This document shows, one piece after another, positions 7,785 through 11,299 of a stretch of DNA of 11,299 nt (the first letter of the stretch is position 1; the number at the start of each line of letters is the position of its first letter). The DNA is from Oscillospiraceae bacterium (GTDB lineage Bacteria > Bacillota > Clostridia > Oscillospirales > Ruminococcaceae). The translations under genes were made by a program, and so were the position numbers. The stretch spans positions 1-11,299 of the forward strand of contig WRIP01000026.1 of assembly GCA_009782665.1 (NCBI GenBank), given 5' to 3'. The notes beneath the pieces were generated by a model. That model had not been told where the DNA came from. It did not search any database and saw nothing but the letters and a program-made list of their open reading frames with translations.

Positions 7785-8020
7785 GATTTATTCGGAGTGT
7801 ATTTCTGCTTGTCGAGTTTGGTCTATTTAAACCACCCGAAATGAAAGAGAATATATGATACAAAAAAAGAACACAACCTCTTGGTGTATTGATATAATTT
7901 TACCCTTTTATCGAGTTTTTAACAAGACCATATTCCGACAGACTGTATCAGCTTGAATAGAGAGCGGCTATTACTACCGATATCGGGGTTTGAAGATGCT
8001 ATTCTTAGTTTGTTCATCGA

Positions 8021-8029
8021 TTAGCCACA
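8021..8029 (+). promoter_or_regulatory. DnaA-box-like 9-mer TTAGCCACA
   Basis: TTAGCCACA differs from the classic box TTATCCACA at one position. It would be weak evidence alone, but it lies in the same intergenic region as three TTATCAACA copies. Confidence 0.25.
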
Positions 8030-8094
8030 ATTTTACTTTTCCTTTACAAATCACCGCTGAAATTCTCTCTAAATCCGTCGTTTGTAACAGTCTT

Positions 8095-8115
8095 TGTTGA
8101 TAACTCTGTTGATAA
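8095..8115 (-). promoter_or_regulatory. Tandem pair of DnaA-box-like 9-mers (TTATCAACA x2)
   Basis: The minus strand reads TTATCAACA at plus 8107-8115 and again at 8095-8103, each followed by a similar triplet (GAG or AAG), so the unit is a 12-base tandem repeat, TTATCAACARAG. The 9-mer differs from the Escherichia coli/Bacillus DnaA box TTATNCACA at one position. Head-to-tail boxes separated by a few bases are the usual arrangement at bacterial origins and at DnaA-controlled promoters. The boxes lie about 390 bases from the nrdJ start and 260 bases from the bioY start. Confidence 0.45.
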
Positions 8116-8218
8116 GGTTGAAAAGTTTCTGACCCAAACCATATGTTTTTCTGTGCATTTTGAATCAAAACACAAGAGCTTTTTATGAAATTTTGAAAAA
8201 ATATCACAGCTTACCGGA

Positions 8219-8328
8219 TTTGTTTGACAATTGCCACATAGTTATCAACAATTGGACAAAGTCGATATTTCTGCTATTGTTGATGTTGTTGAATGACGCA
8301 ATTGCAACCGTATCAATTGTCAAACAAA
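8219..8328. repeat. Nested inverted repeats with CAATTG palindromes upstream of bioY
   Basis: TTTGTTTGACAATTG at 8219-8233 is the exact reverse complement of CAATTGTCAAACAAA at 8314-8328, a perfect 15-base inverted repeat with an 80-base centre. Beyond the arms the similarity continues with gaps: AAGCTG followed by TGATAT occurs outside both arms, at plus 8330-8343 and on the minus strand at about 8200-8212. Inside, ATCAACAAT (8244-8252) and ATTGTTGAT (8276-8284) form a second inverted repeat. CAATTG itself occurs four times, at 8228, 8249, 8299 and 8314. The right outer arm covers the bioY -35. This may be a pair of operator sites that loop, a cruciform, or part of an origin. Confidence 0.5.
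8242..8250 (+). promoter_or_regulatory. Third TTATCAACA DnaA-box-like 9-mer, opposite orientation
   Basis: This is an exact copy of the 9-mer found twice at 8095-8115, here on the plus strand, so the three boxes face each other across about 126 bases. It lies inside the long inverted repeat upstream of bioY and partly overlaps the inner 9-base arm at 8244-8252. Confidence 0.4.
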
Positions 8329-8346
8329 AAAGCTGCATGATATAAT
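8317..8346 (+). promoter_or_regulatory. Promoter of the bioY operon
   Basis: TTGTCA (8317-8322) and a perfect TATAAT (8341-8346) are 18 bases apart, and the -10 is preceded by TGA, an extended -10. Transcription would start near 8353, which leaves a leader of about 23 bases that holds AAGGA. The -35 lies inside the right arm of the 15-base inverted repeat, so a protein bound there would block the promoter. Confidence 0.65.
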
Positions 8347-8375
8347 CTAAGCAACAATATTTAAGGATTGTAGTG

Positions 8376-8912
8376 ATGCAGTTAAGCGTTGACAGAATAG
8401 CTAGAGTAGCAGTAATGACATCGGTCATATCGGTTTCGGCGATGATCGCATTACCGTTACCCTTCACTCCGGTACCTCTGAGTCTCGCTAACTTGACCAT
8501 CATGCTCTCGGGTGTGTTGTGCGGTGTAATCGACGGTACCCTTGCGGTTATCATGTATATCCTCTTAGGGATGGTCGGACTACCGATATTTGCTGGTTTT
8601 AACAGCGGAATTGGGGTCATTCTAGGTCCGACCGGTGGATATATCATGGGATATCCCATACTGGCATTCCTGGTAGGATATCTATCTAGAGTGTTCTCAA
8701 GACGTCTGAAGCGGTTCACGGCACATCTGATTTCGATGGCAATAGGGCTAATCGTACTATATCTATTCGGATGTAGTTGGTACATTCTGACCACAGGAGT
8801 TAGCGTTACGGCAGCGATATCGGTTACAATCATCCCTTTTCTTCCGGGTGATCTGCTAAAGGCAGTGACCGCTTCAACTCTAGCATTGCGATATTACTAC
8901 ATAAAGAGGTAA
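8376..8912 (+). CDS. bioY: Biotin transporter BioY (ECF S-component)
   Basis: BioY is the membrane S-component that captures biotin for an energy-coupling-factor transporter; some members also act alone. The protein (178 aa) is almost entirely hydrophobic, with about six membrane segments. It carries the family signature GLPIFAGFNSG (residues 68-78) and GPTGGYIMGY (residues 84-93), which forms the biotin site. No EcfA, EcfT or BioM/BioN gene is nearby, so it would use a shared module encoded elsewhere or work alone. I chose the ATG at 8376, 8 bases after AAGGA; a GTG one codon earlier at 8373 is in frame. It is the first gene of a probable operon with the cupin gene, which starts 4 bases after its stop. 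Biotin import next to sugar isomerases is an unexplained pairing. Confidence 0.96.
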   Translation: MQLSVDRIARVAVMTSVISVSAMIALPLPFTPVPLSLANLTIMLSGVLCGVIDGTLAVIMYILLGMVGLPIFAGFNSGIGVILGPTGGYIMGYPILAFLVGYLSRVFSRRLKRFTAHLISMAIGLIVLYLFGCSWYILTTGVSVTAAISVTIIPFLPGDLLKAVTASTLALRYYYIKR

Positions 8913-8916
8913 AAAC

Positions 8917-10116
8917 ATGATTAACGACAGAATCAGAGAGATTTTCAAACAGGGAGAAGGGATACTGCATCTGACCCCAACCTGGGTTCCTCGACCCTTT
9001 AACGAACCTGGAAAACGATTGCGACTTCATCCGGATGACTATTTTGCACTCGGTATGCACCGAGGTTCCATAACCGAACGATGGTTTGGTTCGGTCACCC
9101 GAGCCGACAACGGTCCCGACACAGGTAAATATGAAGCGATGAGCTTTGTCTGGGATCAAGATCAATCAGAAAAGATCCTGTTTATGGAGTTTGTCCAACT
9201 GCTCGGACAGGAGTTGGTGGGCGAGGAGTTACAGGATCGATATGGTGGATGGCCCACCTATGCCAAATTCTTCGACAACAACAAACCGTTGTTCCATCAC
9301 CTGCATCTGACAGAACATGATGCGGCACGTATAGGGCGACACGGAAAGCCGGAAGCCTACTATTTTCCAGTTCAATACAATAATCACATGGGGAGTTTCC
9401 CCTACACATTTTTCGGATTTGATCCCTCAGCCTCGAAAGAGGAGATAGTTGAAGCTCTCCATAACTATACCGTCAGGGATACCCGAATAACCGAATTATC
9501 TCGAGCCTTTCGTATTCAACTGGGTACCGGTTGGTATGTTCCAGCCGGGATTATTCATGCTCCGGGATCGGTACTCACATATGAGCCACAATGGAACAGT
9601 GATGTCAATACCATCTTTGAAAACGTGACAGCTGGAGAGGTCAACGATCTGAGACTGCTCATCGGTTGTACCCCTGAGCATGAACAGAACGACATGGAGG
9701 CAATCTTTAAACAACTGAACTGGCAGGAAAGCACAAGACCAGACTTTAGGAGTAAATACTTCAGAAAACCGATACCCTTGCAAGCAAAACAACCGGGACT
9801 GACTGAAAAATGGATTGTATACGCAAACGAGTGGATAGCGGCTAAAGAGATGACAATAGCTCCCGGTACCGAGATTCTGTTGACCGACAATGCCTGTTAT
9901 GGTGCAATTGTCGTCCAAGGCTATGGACAGTTTGGCAGGTTTAACTGTGAGGCTCCCGGGTTGCTCCGCTTTGATACCATCTCCGAAGACGAGTTCTTCG
10001 TATCTGAGAAGGCAGCGAAACAGGGTATCACAGTTCGTAACCAAAGCCGAGTGGAACCTATGGTCATACTGCAAAATTTTGCAAATAATAACCCTGATGT
10101 ACCAGGGGAAATATAG
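8917..10116 (+). CDS. Class I mannose-6-phosphate-isomerase-like cupin protein
   Basis: This 399-residue protein resembles class I phosphomannose isomerases. The zinc-site elements are in order: HLH (H128, H130) in FHHLHLTEHD, E146 in GKPEAYYF (compare GKTECWY in the enzyme), and H214 in WYVPAGIIHAPGS. NSD at residues 227-229 matches the conserved QQNSD after the last ligand. The N-terminal ITERWFGSV and a C-terminal beta-rich region (about 320-390) fit the second jelly roll. Where typical enzymes have QVH, this protein has HLH, so one ligand is changed, and it is longer than the short bacterial forms. It lies between bioY and fucI, 10 bases before the fucI start, so the substrate is probably a fucose- or arabinose-pathway sugar and not necessarily mannose 6-phosphate. 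The start ATG follows GAGG by 7 bases. The family is confident; the reaction is unknown. Confidence 0.75.
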   Translation: MINDRIREIFKQGEGILHLTPTWVPRPFNEPGKRLRLHPDDYFALGMHRGSITERWFGSVTRADNGPDTGKYEAMSFVWDQDQSEKILFMEFVQLLGQELVGEELQDRYGGWPTYAKFFDNNKPLFHHLHLTEHDAARIGRHGKPEAYYFPVQYNNHMGSFPYTFFGFDPSASKEEIVEALHNYTVRDTRITELSRAFRIQLGTGWYVPAGIIHAPGSVLTYEPQWNSDVNTIFENVTAGEVNDLRLLIGCTPEHEQNDMEAIFKQLNWQESTRPDFRSKYFRKPIPLQAKQPGLTEKWIVYANEWIAAKEMTIAPGTEILLTDNACYGAIVVQGYGQFGRFNCEAPGLLRFDTISEDEFFVSEKAAKQGITVRNQSRVEPMVILQNFANNNPDVPGEI

Positions 10117-10120
10117 GAGG
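10115..10120 (+). promoter_or_regulatory. Strong ribosome binding site of fucI
   Basis: A perfect AGGAGG lies 6 bases before the fucI ATG and overlaps the stop codon of the preceding cupin gene (TAG at 10114-10116). It fixes the fucI start and suggests that fucI is translated more strongly than the two genes before it. Confidence 0.85.
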
Positions 10121-10126
10121 AAGAAT

Positions 10127-11299
10127 ATGGCTGTAAACAGATTGATAGGAGACTATCCCGTAATCGGAATTCGACCGACCATTGACGCAAGACGAGGGGT
10201 GCTACAGGTTCGTGAGAGCCTCGAGGCACAGACCATGATGATGGCAAAAAACGCAGCAGCCTTACTGCGGGAACACATTCGATACTCCAATGGAGAACCG
10301 GTCCGAGTGATTGTGGCTGACCGAACAATCGGAAGGGTACCGGAAGCTGCTGCAGTTGAAGATGCCTTCAGAAAAGAGGGCGTCAGCATAACCCTCACAG
10401 TAACCCCTTGTTGGTGCTATGGAAGTGAAACTATGGATATGAACCCCTTGACCATCAAAGGTGTTTGGGGATTTAACGGTACCGAGCGTCCGGGAGCAGT
10501 TTATCTAGCATCGGTATTGGCTGCACATGCACGCAAGGGTCTACCGGCATTCGGCATCTATGGACATGATGTACAGGCTGCAGACGATGAGACGATCCCG
10601 GAGGATGTCAGCGAAAAATTGATACGTTTTGCAACTGCTGCAGTCGCTGTTGTGACCATGCGAGGGAAATCCTATCTGCAGATAGGTTCTGCGTGTATGG
10701 GTATCTCCGGTAGCTTCATCGATGCGGATTTCTTTGAAGAATATCTGGGTATGCGGGTAGAGTCGGTGGATGAGGTTGAGGTCATCCGTCGGATGGATCT
10801 TGAAATCTACAATAAAGATGAATTTGAACGTGCGATGGAATGGGCCAGAAGCAGATGTGTAATGGGATTTGATAAAAACCCCGATAGTCTGAAACGGAGT
10901 GAGCAGCAACTACAAGAGGATCTGGAATTCTCGGTCAAGATGATGTGTATCATCAAAGATCTGATGAATGGGAATCAGCAGCTTCCTGAGTTTTTCGGTG
11001 AAGAGAAATTAGGTCATAATGCTATCGTTGCAGGATTCCAAGGGCAGCGTCAATGGACCGATTATTATCCCAACTGTGATTTCCCTGAAGCTCTACTCAA
11101 CTCGAACTTTGACTGGGAAGGTGCACGAGAACCGTATGTATTTGCGACCGAAAATGATACACTCAATGGTGCTACTATGCTGTTCGGAAAGTTACTGACC
11201 AACCGACCACAGTTGTTTGCTGATGTAAGAACATTTTGGAGTGAAGCGGCAGTTCAAAAAGCGACCGGGTATACACTCGAGGGTAGAGCCAAAGATTCG
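10127..11299 (+). CDS. fucI: L-fucose isomerase FucI (3' end beyond the window)
   Basis: FucI interconverts L-fucose and L-fuculose (and often D-arabinose and D-ribulose), the first step of fucose breakdown, and needs Mn2+. The visible 391 codons stay in frame to the window end, about two thirds of the usual 590 or so residues. They track the Escherichia coli enzyme closely: GIRPTIDARRGV, VRESLEAQTM, TPCWCYGSETMDM, WGFNGTERPGAVYLA, AFGIYGHDVQ, GFQGQRQWTDYYPN and ATENDTLNG. The metal ligands E342 and D366 are present, 24 residues apart exactly as E337 and D361 are in Escherichia coli; the third ligand, a histidine near residue 530, lies beyond the window. It follows the cupin gene by 10 bases. 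No fucK, fucA, fucP or fucU is visible, so the rest of the pathway would be downstream or elsewhere. Confidence 0.97.
   Translation, partial: MAVNRLIGDYPVIGIRPTIDARRGVLQVRESLEAQTMMMAKNAAALLREHIRYSNGEPVRVIVADRTIGRVPEAAAVEDAFRKEGVSITLTVTPCWCYGSETMDMNPLTIKGVWGFNGTERPGAVYLASVLAAHARKGLPAFGIYGHDVQAADDETIPEDVSEKLIRFATAAVAVVTMRGKSYLQIGSACMGISGSFIDADFFEEYLGMRVESVDEVEVIRRMDLEIYNKDEFERAMEWARSRCVMGFDKNPDSLKRSEQQLQEDLEFSVKMMCIIKDLMNGNQQLPEFFGEEKLGHNAIVAGFQGQRQWTDYYPNCDFPEALLNSNFDWEGAREPYVFATENDTLNGATMLFGKLLTNRPQLFADVRTFWSEAAVQKATGYTLEGRAKDS

Larger units (their letters stand above)
7704..8375. other. Divergent AT-rich intergenic region (nrdJ / bioY); candidate replication-origin or control region
   Basis: These 670 bases separate the leftward nrdJ string from the rightward bioY operon. 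I see no convincing gene; the short open frames inside have no ribosome binding site or recognisable protein. The left third carries the nrdJ promoter and its direct repeats. The middle has a 10-base palindrome, CCGATATCGG, at 7977-7986. The right half carries DnaA-box-like 9-mers, an AT-rich stretch (about 8181-8206) between two groups of them, the nested inverted repeats and the bioY promoter. Outward transcription on both sides, AT-richness and clustered DnaA-like boxes are what an origin looks like. However, dnaA, dnaN and other origin-marker genes are absent from the window, so this stays a hypothesis. Confidence 0.35.

Noticed and set aside
7871..7887. ACAC...GTGT inverted sequence as a possible NrdR box
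   Set aside because: It spans 17 bases and not 16, its centre is not palindromic, no second box lies about 31 bases away, and it is about 170 bases from nrdJ.
7704..7900. Cobalamin riboswitch ahead of the B12-dependent reductase
   Set aside because: No B12-box-like core is seen on the minus strand, and the predicted leader is only about 25 bases.
7977..7986. CCGATATCGG palindrome as an operator
   Set aside because: An isolated 10-base palindrome with no promoter next to it; kept only as a note in the intergenic description.
7974..8207. Minus-strand open frame of 77 codons in the intergenic region
   Set aside because: No ribosome binding site or recognisable family; its middle is only the translation of the TTATCAACA tandem repeat.
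8219..8328. BirA-type biotin operator in front of bioY
   Set aside because: The half-sites resemble TTGT(A)AAC only loosely, point the opposite way and are 80 bases apart, where BirA sites are about 15 apart.
8160..8345. Plus-strand open frame of 61 codons ending at the bioY promoter
   Set aside because: TTG start without a ribosome binding site, and it overlaps the inverted repeats and the promoter.
8204..8833. Minus-strand open frame of 209 codons opposite bioY
   Set aside because: It is antisense to a clear BioY, is rich in unlikely residue runs, has no recognisable domain, and spans the bioY promoter.

Overview
The window (11,299 bases, moderate G+C, densely coded) looks like bacterial chromosome, not a mobile element: there are no transposases, phage genes, tRNA or rRNA genes, or CRISPR arrays. 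The host is probably an anaerobic or facultative saccharolytic bacterium. Its ribonucleotide reductase is the oxygen-indifferent B12-dependent class II enzyme. It imports biotin through BioY and carries an L-fucose isomerase. The DegV-family protein, the TrmN6/RsmI/TadA gene neighbourhood and the strong AGGAGG-type ribosome binding sites are reminiscent of Firmicutes and their relatives, but the lineage cannot be fixed from this sequence alone.

Layout. (1) Bases 73-1803, + strand: a small metal-dependent amidohydrolase with a TTG start, then a DegV-family fatty-acid-binding protein. (2) Bases 1806-7703, - strand: a string of six genes read right to left: nrdJ, a CPBP-family membrane protease homologue, tadA, trmN6-like, rsmI and a YfcE-type metallophosphoesterase. 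The last four are tightly packed; three junctions overlap and a 14-base gap separates the CPBP gene from tadA. A TTGGTC-17-TATAAT promoter between nrdJ and the CPBP gene can start the distal part independently, and it argues that the CPBP start codon is at 5268 and not 5301. Three genes of this string modify RNAs of the decoding apparatus: wobble inosine in tRNA, m6A37 in tRNA, and 2'-O-methyl-C1402 in 16S rRNA. (3) Bases 7704-8375: a 670-base AT-rich divergent intergenic region. (4) Bases 8376-11299, + strand: bioY, a class I mannose-6-phosphate-isomerase-like cupin protein, and fucI (cut by the window end), with gaps of 4 and 10 bases between them, so very probably one operon.

The divergent intergenic region is the most interesting part. 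It has three exact copies of TTATCAACA, one mismatch from the DnaA-box consensus; two are in tandem at 12-base period, and a related TTAGCCACA lies nearby. It also has a 15-base perfect inverted repeat 80 bases apart, whose right arm covers the -35 of the bioY promoter. Nested inside are a second 9-base inverted repeat and four CAATTG palindromes. Direct repeats GGTCTGNCA, 21 bases apart, overlap the -35 of the nrdJ promoter. This could be a replication origin, a DnaA-responsive control region for nrdJ, and/or a looped operator for the bioY operon. The sequence alone does not decide between these.
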